Of a DNA stretch of 14,497 nt, positions 1-6,125 are shown piece by piece. Numbering within the stretch: position 1 is the first letter of the stretch; each line of letters starts with the position of its first letter. Below the pieces are notes generated by a model. It had not been told where the DNA came from and searched no databases. It saw only the letters and a list, made by a program, of their open reading frames with translations. Source of the stretch: an uncultured Pseudomonadales bacterium (lineage in GTDB: Bacteria; Pseudomonadota; Gammaproteobacteria; Pseudomonadales; IMCC2047); contig CAMYKE010000058.1 of NCBI GenBank assembly GCA_947258895.1, positions 1-14,497 of the forward strand, written 5' to 3'. The translations under genes and the position numbers were made by a program.

Positions 1-2
1 CA

Positions 3-74
3 CGTACCCAAACTACCGCGCTGGGAGGCAGTTTCAAGGCGAAGCATAAAACGCGCGCCGAATTCCTGGCCTAG
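3..74 (+). CDS. Possible C-terminal tail of an upstream gene (partial)
   Basis: The frame starting at base 3 is open from the window edge to a TAG at 72-74. It reads as a basic tail ending ...KHKTRAEFLA. Of the three forward frames it has the most coding-like third positions, rich in G and C. The other two also stay open for some distance: the frame from base 2 stops at 47-49, and the frame from base 1 runs into the palindromic element. The stop codon lies inside the CTAG at the left border of that element, so the original C-terminus may have been replaced on insertion. Only 23 codons are visible and no family can be named. A non-coding edge remains possible. Confidence 0.3.
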   Translation, partial: RTQTTALGGSFKAKHKTRAEFLA

Positions 75-238
75 GAGCCGGTCGGACTTGGGATGAATCT
101 ACTGCGGAAAAGCCGGATTGGCCATATTTTGCACTCTTTCTCGTTAAATAGAATGACTATTCGCCTCAAACGAGCCCAAAATCTGCCTCAAACCGGACTT
201 TCCCTCGCTACAAACACCCAAGTCCGACGGGCTCCTAG
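71..238. mobile_element. MITE-like palindromic element, about 168 bp
   Basis: The ends 71-92 and 217-238 are inverted repeats matching at 21 of 22 positions; the left tip reads CTAG then GAGCCGGTCGGACTTGGG. The interior is also palindromic: CTCGTT at 140-145 pairs with AACGAG at 169-174, and AATAG at 147-151 pairs with CTATT at 157-161 around a 5-base loop. The element has no convincing reading frame of its own. This is the structure of a non-autonomous transposable element. If the palindromic CTAG at each end is a 4-bp target duplication, the element proper is 75-234; a CTAG target would fit IS5-type transposases (inference). It sits between a probable gene end and the flavin-reductase gene. 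Confidence 0.7.
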
Positions 239-389
239 CGGCTGCATCGCAGATTTCGGCAACGCCGGGTGAAAGCTGTGAGCGCCCGGCATGCCTGAAA
301 ACCACACCGATGAAGCGAGAGGGTAGAGAACGAAGCCCATGCGTCACGGGTGCCGCCCAGGGACTTCCAATTAGCCGGACGGAAATCAC
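239..389. other. Non-coding leader between the MITE-like element and the flavin-reductase gene
   Basis: No gene is seen here. A short hairpin is possible, GCCGGG at 264-269 with CCCGGC at 285-290, but it has no T-run and so is a poor terminator. No convincing sigma-70 promoter stands out. The sequence just before the ATG at 390 has only a weak purine stretch (GGACGG, around 376-381). Confidence 0.4.
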
Positions 390-1004
390 ATGCACATAGA
401 CCTCAGCCTGATTAGCCCCTCGGAAGTGTACTTCAATATCATCCAAACCCTGGTGCCAAGGCCAGTCGCCTGGGTGTTGTCGGAAAATGCCGGCGGCAGC
501 CATAACCTGGCGCCGTTCTCCTATTTTAACGCGATCTCCAGTGACCCCCCGATGCTGATGATATCGGTGGGCAAAAAGCCGGACGGCAGCCCCAAGGACA
601 CCCATGTCAATATCGAAGCGCGTCGGGAATTCGTCGTGCACATTGCCCACCGCGAGATGCTGGAGGCGATGAACCAGAGCTCCGCTACATTGCCCGCAGA
701 AGTTTCTGAACTGGACGCGTCCGGGCTGGATACGGTCCCGTTACCCGGGTCCCGGATACCGCGGATCGCCGGGACCCGGGTAGCCTTTGCCTGCGTGTGC
801 CACGAGATCCACGAAATTGGCAATACCCCGCAGGCAATGATACTGGGCAAGATCAACGGAATTTACATCGCTGACGAAGTCACCAGCGTGGCTGCCAAGG
901 GCCGACTCAAGGTGCATGCCGATCGCCTGAACCCGGTGGCGCGGCTCGGAGCGTCGGAGTACATGGCCTGCGGAGAAATTATTACCCTGGCGCGTCCGCG
1001 TTGA
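390..1004 (+). CDS. Flavin reductase-like, FMN-binding split-barrel protein
   Basis: This 204-residue protein has the pattern of the flavin reductase-like domain (RutF/DIM6-NTAB type). Residues 22-31 read VPRPVAWVLS, followed by an asparagine/alanine/proline turn and FSYFNAISSDPP at about 43-54. That is the FMN-contacting segment in this family. A second family-like stretch, KDTHVNIEARREFVVHI, lies at about 69-85. The length is normal for a stand-alone member. Known members reduce free flavin or bind FMN in small cytoplasmic NAD(P)H-dependent oxidoreductases; the substrate here cannot be told. The ATG at 390 is the first start that gives the usual N-terminus, though its ribosome site is weak. 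The gene stands alone, 207 bp before the ABC transporter and preceded by a MITE-like element. A 14-bp perfect inverted repeat lies inside it at 742-782. Confidence 0.85.
   Translation: MHIDLSLISPSEVYFNIIQTLVPRPVAWVLSENAGGSHNLAPFSYFNAISSDPPMLMISVGKKPDGSPKDTHVNIEARREFVVHIAHREMLEAMNQSSATLPAEVSELDASGLDTVPLPGSRIPRIAGTRVAFACVCHEIHEIGNTPQAMILGKINGIYIADEVTSVAAKGRLKVHADRLNPVARLGASEYMACGEIITLARPR
742..782. repeat. Perfect 14-bp inverted repeat inside the flavin-reductase gene
   Basis: TACCCGGGTCCCGG at 742-755 is exactly reverse-complementary to 769-782, with a 13-base loop. Each arm contains the self-complementary octamer ACCCGGGT, and the loop contains CCGCGG. The mRNA would form a very GC-rich hairpin in the middle of the coding region. 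It encodes residues of about 118-131, rich in G, S, R and P, with the frame kept. Confidence 0.9.
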
Positions 1005-1099
1005 GGGTCACCGCAATCACGTAAACCACTCGCGTTTGGCGGCAACGACCGTAGCGCCGGGCGCGTGACGTGTCGGTCCGGATTGAAATTCCACGGGGA

Positions 1100-1127
1100 T
1101 TGTTTCGTTGCGAAATCTGCGTATGAT
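1100..1127 (+). promoter_or_regulatory. Candidate sigma-70 promoter for the ABC transporter
   Basis: TTGTTT (1100-1105) and TATGAT (1122-1127) are separated by 16 bp. The -10 box matches the consensus at five of six positions, the -35 box at three or four. Transcription would start about 80 bp before the ATG at 1211. Confidence 0.45.
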
Positions 1128-1210
1128 CTCTACATTCCCCCAAAACCTGGCTGCCTACGAAATGAACAAGTCGTCAGGCAGCATTGCGTTCCCTCGCACC
1201 CGGGACAGAC

Positions 1211-3052
1211 ATGTTTGCCTTCTTTGAGCGGTTGACCAACCCGTTTCCGCACCAGCATCCGTCGCAGCCACCGGCCACGCTGTTGGCGTTCTGTCGCTAT
1301 TATTCCCGGGGCATGTGGCCTGCCCTGTTAGCGGTGTCGGTGTTGGCCGCTTCGATTGCAATCCTCGAGGTGTCGTTGTTCGGCTATCTCGGGAAACTGG
1401 TTGACTGGTTCGGCGAGGGGGACCGGGCGACATTCCTGAGTGAGGAGTCGGCTAGCCTGCTGTGGATGGGCCTCGTGGTCCTTGTCATATTGCCGTGCCT
1501 GGTGGTGTTGCAGTCGCTGATCAGCCACCAGACCCTGCTGGGAAACTACCCCATGCGGATCCGCTGGCAGGCGCATCGCTACCTGATTGGCCAGAGTCTC
1601 AGCTTTTTCCAGAATGAGTTCGCCGGCCGGATAGCTACCAAGGTCATGCAGACCGCACTCTCCGTGCGGGAGTCCGTGATGAAGCTGCTCGATATCCTGG
1701 TGTATGTGAGCGTGTACTTCCTGAGCATCGTGGTGCTGGTGTTCAGCGCGGACTGGCGCCTCAGCCTGCCACTACTAACCTGGTTTATCGTGTACCTCGT
1801 TATATTGAAAACGCTGGTACCCCGGCTCAAGAAAGTTTCGCAACAACAGGCCGACGCCCGCTCGCTGATGACCGGGCGCATTGTGGACAGCTATACCAAC
1901 ATCACCACGGTCAAACTGTTTTCCCACACCCGTCGCGAGTCCGAGTACGCAAAAGAGGGCATGCTGGGATTCCTGAAAACCGTGTATCCACAAATGCGCC
2001 TGGTCACAGTGCTGTATGGCTGCGTCTGGTTTAGCAACGCCCTGTTGGTATTCAGTGTCAGCGCCCTGTCGATCTATTTGTGGCTCCATGAACTGGTCAC
2101 GCCGGGCGCCATCGCCGTCGCGATCGCCCTGTGCTTGCGCCTGAACGGCATGTCGCAATGGGTCATGTGGGAAGTGTCGTCGCTATTCGAAAACATCGGC
2201 ACCGTGCAGGATGGTATCAACACCCTGTCGAACCCGGTAGATGTGCTGGACACTGCCGGTGCGAAGCAGCTACGAGTGACCGGTGGCGCGATCGAATTCC
2301 GGGACGTGCATTTTGGTTATCCAGGTCCCGACAACATTCCAATCGAGGTATTCAAGGGCCTCAACATCCGGATCAATGCGGGAGAGAAGGTTGGCCTGGT
2401 GGGGCGCTCCGGCGCCGGCAAATCAACCCTGGTGAACCTGTTGCTTCGTTTTTACGATGTCCAGTACGGCCAGATTCTCATCGATGGCCAGGATATCAGG
2501 GATGTATTGCAGGAGAGCCTGCGCGCCAATATCAGCATGGTTACCCAGGATACCTCGTTGCTACACCGCGCCGTCCGGGACAACATCCTGTACGGTCGAC
2601 TGGATGCCTCGGAGGAGCAAATGATCAACGCTGCAAAACAGGCGGAAGCCCATGAATTTATCCAGAACTTGTCGGACCTGAAAGGGCGGATCGGCTATTC
2701 TGCCCATGTAGGGGAGCGCGGCGTCAAGCTCTCCGGTGGCCAGCGACAGCGCATCGCGATTGCGCGGGTCATGTTGAAGGACGCGCCGATCCTGATTCTG
2801 GACGAGGCGACATCGGCGCTGGATTCGGAGGTTGAAGTGGCAATCCAGCAGTGCCTGAACAAGATCATGGTCAATAAAACGGTGCTGGCCATCGCCCACC
2901 GGCTGTCCACCATCGCCCGCATGGACCGACTACTGGTGCTGGATGAAGGGAAGATCGTCGAATCCGGAACCCATGCCGAGCTACTCGCGCTGGACGGTAT
3001 CTATGCGAAACTGTGGGCCCACCAGACCGGCGGATTTATTGGCCTTGAATAA
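1211..3052 (+). CDS. ABC transporter, fused permease and ATPase half-transporter (exporter type)
   Basis: This is a 613-residue type IV (MsbA-like) ABC exporter half-transporter that should work as a homodimer in the inner membrane. About six membrane segments fill residues 30-320. The nucleotide-binding domain follows: Walker A GRSGAGKST at 398-406, signature LSGGQ at 507-511, Walker B ILILDEATSALD with the acidic pair D531/E532, and the switch histidine H563 in AIAHRLST. All catalytic residues are present. The exported substrate cannot be deduced. The frame extends upstream to a TTG at 1184. ATG 1211 was chosen because MFAFFERL...PFP is the usual N-terminus in close relatives (from memory of the family). 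The ribosome site there is weak. A 21-codon open frame (1162-1227) overlaps the start. The gene is monocistronic, with a candidate promoter at 1100-1127. Confidence 0.92.
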   Translation: MFAFFERLTNPFPHQHPSQPPATLLAFCRYYSRGMWPALLAVSVLAASIAILEVSLFGYLGKLVDWFGEGDRATFLSEESASLLWMGLVVLVILPCLVVLQSLISHQTLLGNYPMRIRWQAHRYLIGQSLSFFQNEFAGRIATKVMQTALSVRESVMKLLDILVYVSVYFLSIVVLVFSADWRLSLPLLTWFIVYLVILKTLVPRLKKVSQQQADARSLMTGRIVDSYTNITTVKLFSHTRRESEYAKEGMLGFLKTVYPQMRLVTVLYGCVWFSNALLVFSVSALSIYLWLHELVTPGAIAVAIALCLRLNGMSQWVMWEVSSLFENIGTVQDGINTLSNPVDVLDTAGAKQLRVTGGAIEFRDVHFGYPGPDNIPIEVFKGLNIRINAGEKVGLVGRSGAGKSTLVNLLLRFYDVQYGQILIDGQDIRDVLQESLRANISMVTQDTSLLHRAVRDNILYGRLDASEEQMINAAKQAEAHEFIQNLSDLKGRIGYSAHVGERGVKLSGGQRQRIAIARVMLKDAPILILDEATSALDSEVEVAIQQCLNKIMVNKTVLAIAHRLSTIARMDRLLVLDEGKIVESGTHAELLALDGIYAKLWAHQTGGFIGLE

Positions 3053-3106
3053 CCGCTGAGCGGGATTTCCTAAAGACCCTGCCTCGGCCCGCTATTGGTA
3101 AAGGGT

Positions 3107-3234
3107 GTGTGAAAACGTCATAAGCGCAGACCAGGAAAGGCTAAAATCAGCGAAAAAGCGCAGTTTGTGCGCGATAAATGAGCATTTTTGAGCCGATTTT
3201 AATGCAGATTAGTCAAGCGCAATAGTTTTCACAC
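3107..3234. mobile_element. Second palindromic MITE-like element, about 128 bp
   Basis: The ends GTGTGAAAAC (3107-3116) and GTTTTCACAC (3225-3234) are a perfect 10-bp inverted repeat. Similarity continues inward: an AGCGC-type block and a GAC lie at like distances from both ends. Inside, AAAATC (3143-3148) pairs with GATTTT (3195-3200), and GCGCA (3158-3162) pairs with TGCGC (3168-3172) around a 5-base loop. The whole segment can therefore fold into one nested hairpin. It has no coding potential. Its tips differ from those of the 71-238 element, so it belongs to a different family. It ends 56 bp before the acyltransferase ATG and could affect that gene's transcription. No clear direct target duplication was found. 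Confidence 0.65.
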
Positions 3235-3290
3235 GGCCTCGATACCTACCAGACCAATTCCTGGCTAATCATTCATCAACAGGAGGTTCG

Positions 3291-4370
3291 ATGCAATCAG
3301 GTACTCACATGGGTTATATCCACAGCTTTCGGGGCTTCGCGATACTCAATATCGCCGCCATCCATGCATTTGTCTATGCCATTCTCATCCCGCACGACTT
3401 TCAGCCGGAAACCATGCCCTGGTTATTTCATGTCAACGAAACCCTGTTTCATGACAGCACCATCTACTTCGCGCTGATCTCGGGAATATTGTACAGCGCG
3501 GTATTAAAACCCCGTGGCCTCGCGGCCTTTTATGGTCGCAAACTGCGTAACGTGCTGCTCCCCTACCTGTTTTGCACACTGCTGTTTTCTGTATTCATGC
3601 CTCCGAGTCCGGAATCAGGATTGTTTGCCCTTCGGCCCGATCTCGGCGCCTATTTTTCGGCCGTCGCCCATAATCTCGTCTGGGGAGAAGCGCAGTTTAC
3701 CTACTGGTACATCCCGGTATTGTTCGCTCTGTTTGCCTTGACGCCGGTACTGGATCGGCTATGCGTCGACGATGCCAGATTGGCACCGTTAAAATGGCTG
3801 GTGCTCGCCCTGCCACTGGTATTTGCGCGGCCGGGATTCGATCCTTCTACGCCCATGCTGAATAGCGGCGTGTTTATCTATTTTACGGGCGCCTATACCG
3901 CGGGAATTGCGCTTGGCAGGAATATCGAGGGATACCTGGACCAGGTTGGCCGGCATCTATATAAAATAGTCGCTTTCGCGGTCGTCACCTCCGGCGCGCT
4001 GTGGTATCTGCAAGTGATCGGCTTTTCGCACCTGGGTTTTATCTATGCGACGGAGAGTCTCTATTACCTGCAAAAACTGGCCCTCGCGGTTTTGGTATTG
4101 TTTCTGTTGAGAAGCCTGGGAAGCCGCCAGCCTGCGGTACTGGGTTATTTTGCCGATGCCGCCTTCGCGATTTATTTTCTGCACGTCTTTTTCCTGGATC
4201 TGGCCACCGGCGCGCTCTGGTCGTTTTTGCATCTGCCGCAATGGCAGCCCGTAAGCATTTATCTTGCCGGCGTAGTCATGTTGGGCTTTTGTGTCGGCAT
4301 GAGCATGGTGGTGGTCAGGAGTTCCCGGGCGGTCTTCGGCAAGCGCTCGCGGATGCTTTTCGGCTATTGA
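3291..4370 (+). CDS. Membrane acyltransferase, acyltransferase-3 family
   Basis: This 359-residue polytopic inner-membrane protein has about ten hydrophobic segments, near residues 15-33, 56-72, 88-103, 139-153, 168-180, 192-208, 225-243, 258-274, 285-308 and 321-342. The N-terminus has the family's hallmark: R14 in SFRGFAIL followed by H25 in AAIHAF, corresponding to the conserved Arg/His of acyltransferase-3 (OafA/WecH-type) proteins. A basic FYGRKLRNVLLPYL loop at 80-93 is also typical. Members move acetyl or other acyl groups onto surface sugars, antibiotics or small molecules; the acceptor here is unknown. The strong Shine-Dalgarno AGGAGG at 3281-3286, four bases before ATG 3291, decides the start over the ATG at 3309. 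The gene is monocistronic and lies just after the second palindromic element. Confidence 0.88.
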   Translation: MQSGTHMGYIHSFRGFAILNIAAIHAFVYAILIPHDFQPETMPWLFHVNETLFHDSTIYFALISGILYSAVLKPRGLAAFYGRKLRNVLLPYLFCTLLFSVFMPPSPESGLFALRPDLGAYFSAVAHNLVWGEAQFTYWYIPVLFALFALTPVLDRLCVDDARLAPLKWLVLALPLVFARPGFDPSTPMLNSGVFIYFTGAYTAGIALGRNIEGYLDQVGRHLYKIVAFAVVTSGALWYLQVIGFSHLGFIYATESLYYLQKLALAVLVLFLLRSLGSRQPAVLGYFADAAFAIYFLHVFFLDLATGALWSFLHLPQWQPVSIYLAGVVMLGFCVGMSMVVVRSSRAVFGKRSRMLFGY

Positions 4371-4668
4371 GCGCGCATGGGGCACAGTAGGAATGGAGAA
4401 GTGGCAGGGTTTGGAATAGTACGGCACCTTTGCTGGCTTCTCGTTCCTGCATGGGCCAGTATCTTCGAGAGCAGTTCTGCCGATGATTAGCATTCTATAA
4501 GGTCAAGCTCCTGGTCCGGATAGGCTGCCTTAAGTTGCTGTAAAATATGGTATTTTAGATTGACATTCGCCGCTGCTTCGACGCTGAACGCGGGCCAATC
4601 TGGACATCGAAGCGGTATAGAGTTAAGCTTGTAAGTCCGCACAGACTGCGTGCGAATGGAGGTGCCTT
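4371..4668. other. Intergenic region with an AT palindrome and no gene
   Basis: No coding region is supported here. The middle contains TAAAATA (4541-4547), a 3-base spacer, then TATTTTA (4551-4557), a perfect 7-bp inverted repeat. Right after it is a consensus -35 hexamer TTGACA (4560-4565), but no good -10 box lies 16-18 bp downstream. A looser inverted repeat joins GCTTCGA (4575-4581) with TCGAAGC (4607-4613). A TATAGA at 4616-4621 resembles a -10 box but lacks a matching -35. The promoter of the following two-gene unit should be in this region. Confidence 0.4.
4541..4557. promoter_or_regulatory. AT-rich palindrome, candidate operator upstream of the exported-protein/barrel operon
   Basis: TAAAATATGGTATTTTA is a perfect 7-bp inverted repeat around TGG. 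It is immediately followed by TTGACA at 4560-4565, a consensus -35 box. An operator overlapping or abutting a promoter would look like this, but no acceptable -10 was found, so the role is inferred. Confidence 0.3.
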
Positions 4669-5148
4669 ATGAAAGGCAAATCCGCGTTAGTTTTGGTGTT
4701 TCTTACAAGTTTCCTGGCATCCACAGCGTACGAAGCTTTCGCCTGCGGCGAAAGTCTGTACCGCGTTGGTCGTGGTGTAGCCTTCCGCGCCTACTCTGCG
4801 CCCGTGCCCGCAAATGTTATCGTATATACCCGCAGCGAAGCCGACAAGGCGTTTGCCAAGCGTCTCGCCGACGCCGGCCACAGCGTGCGAGTTGTAGAGA
4901 GCACGGCGGAAATGACGGGCGCGTTGGGCGAATCGCGCTTCGATGTCGTGATTGCGCCGCTGCAACAGATAACGGCGGTCGATTCCAATCCGGCTGCCAC
5001 GAGCGGGGGGCCACGATTCCTGCCCGTTGTGAAACATGATTCCGCGGACGAGCGGATCGCGCGCCAACGCTATGGGCGGTCAGTCACGGCACGTGATAGT
5101 TTTAAAACATACCTCAAAGCGATTCACCGTTCACTTAAAGCAGCTTAG
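4669..5148 (+). CDS. Exported small protein with receiver-like alternating pattern, unknown function
   Basis: The 159-residue product starts with a signal peptide (MKGK, then a hydrophobic core LVLVFLTSFLAS), with cleavage likely after AFA at residue 25 and C26 as the first mature residue. The -3 to -1 residues AFA do not make a good lipobox, so a soluble periplasmic protein is more likely than a lipoprotein. The mature part alternates strand and helix: ANVIVYTR, an AKRLADAGH helix, SVRVVES, a helix, FDVVIAPL, RFLPVVK and a basic C-terminal helix. This resembles the outline of a response-regulator receiver or a Rossmann-like fold, but no phosphoacceptor Asp pattern was confirmed. I do not recognise the family. 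The start is set by GGAGGT at 4659-4664. The next gene follows after 20 bp on the same strand, suggesting an operon and a joint envelope function. Confidence 0.7.
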   Translation: MKGKSALVLVFLTSFLASTAYEAFACGESLYRVGRGVAFRAYSAPVPANVIVYTRSEADKAFAKRLADAGHSVRVVESTAEMTGALGESRFDVVIAPLQQITAVDSNPAATSGGPRFLPVVKHDSADERIARQRYGRSVTARDSFKTYLKAIHRSLKAA

Positions 5149-5168
5149 CCTGCGACCAGGAGAGCGGC

Positions 5169-6125
5169 GTGACTGTATGCAGGGATGCCCGGGAGCGTAA
5201 CAATAAACGCATATACGGGGCGCGTCATCGCCCTGGGGGGCGGATATCTGCGCTGTGTTTGCTGATCCTCGCATCACTCCTCACGGCGGCCGGTATGGCC
5301 GGAGAGAGCGCCGGCCACGGCCAGGTGTCCATAGACTACCAGTACATTCATATTGACGGCTTCCGTAGCAGCGTTGGCACCGGCAATATCGGTACCACGG
5401 ATACCCATGCCGTGAATCTCGAGGTGCACTATAGTCTGAACGATAAATGGTCGATCAGTGCGGGTATTCCCCTCATTACCAAGCGCTATAGGGGGGGGGT
5501 TCCCCACGATCCCGCTGCCATCAGCCCCGCCCCCGATGCGGAGTTCATCGATGATGGTGATTACCACACCGAGTTCCAGGATTGGCATTTCGGAGTCAGG
5601 TACCTGGCGCACTCCGGCCGCTTGTCCATCGAACCCTTCGCCGCGCTGGGCGTTCCCAGCCATGATTACCCCTTCTTCGCCCACGCCGCAGTCGGCCAGA
5701 ACCTCTGGAAACTGGAGATCGGGGCATCCTTCACCTACCTGCCGCCGCTCTCGGACTTCTATATTCGCCTGGATCCCGGCTATGTGTTCGTCGAGGAAAC
5801 GCTGGGCGTGAATATCGATCATTGGCGCATTCACACCGAGCTCGGTTATTACCTGCGCCAGAACCTGACCGTACGTGGCTTTGCCATCATCAAGGAAGGT
5901 AATGGGCTTGATTTTCCGGAGGATTTTCCGCCGCCGCGTAACGATGAGTTTTGGTATAACCACGACCGCATGGTGCGGCATAACTTTATCAACGCCGGGA
6001 TTGGTCTGGACTGGGCAATTAATCGCGACTATGTAGTCTCATTCTCGGCAATGAAAATGGTCCATGCCGAACAGGTTCACAAGATGGACCGCGCCTTTAC
6101 TCTGGGCGTTACTCGCGGGTTCTAA
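5169..6125 (+). CDS. Outer-membrane beta-barrel protein, unknown substrate
   Basis: The 318-residue product begins with a long basic n-region (about 28 residues) and a hydrophobic core LCLLILASLLTAAGMAG, a probable signal peptide ending near residue 46. The rest is dominated by alternating amphipathic stretches, such as HAVNLEVHYSL, WSISAGIPLI, WHFGVRYL, LTVRGFAII and YVVSFSAMKM. The chain ends in aromatic Phe, the usual C-terminal residue recognised for barrel assembly. It is reminiscent of barrels annotated as phenol-degradation MetA-type or putative transporters, but this is not certain. The GTG start at 5169 is supported by AGGAGAG at 5159-5165 and by the lack of another start before the signal peptide. 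Its stop overlaps the converging regulator gene by 17 bp. A run of nine G (5491-5499) lies in the reading frame and could allow slippage. Confidence 0.75.
   Translation: MTVCRDARERNNKRIYGARHRPGGRISALCLLILASLLTAAGMAGESAGHGQVSIDYQYIHIDGFRSSVGTGNIGTTDTHAVNLEVHYSLNDKWSISAGIPLITKRYRGGVPHDPAAISPAPDAEFIDDGDYHTEFQDWHFGVRYLAHSGRLSIEPFAALGVPSHDYPFFAHAAVGQNLWKLEIGASFTYLPPLSDFYIRLDPGYVFVEETLGVNIDHWRIHTELGYYLRQNLTVRGFAIIKEGNGLDFPEDFPPPRNDEFWYNHDRMVRHNFINAGIGLDWAINRDYVVSFSAMKMVHAEQVHKMDRAFTLGVTRGF
5491..5499 (+). repeat. G9 homopolymer inside the barrel gene
   Basis: Nine consecutive G encode part of YRGGVP in the outer-membrane protein. Gain or loss of one base would shift the frame within the first half of the protein. 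Such poly-G tracts in surface-protein genes are known phase-variation switches in other bacteria. Nine is near the lower limit, and there is no evidence of variation within this single sequence. Confidence 0.85.

Noticed and set aside
264..290. Terminator of the upstream gene
   Set aside because: The stem is only 6 bp with a 15-base loop and no T-run.
144..650. Minus-strand 168-codon open frame across the MITE-like element and the flavin-reductase start
   Set aside because: It crosses the element boundary and lies opposite the better-supported flavin-reductase gene. Its product shows no recognisable motif.
1184..1210. Longer start (TTG) for the ABC transporter
   Set aside because: The family normally starts at the MFAFFERL methionine. 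The extra nine residues have no family support.
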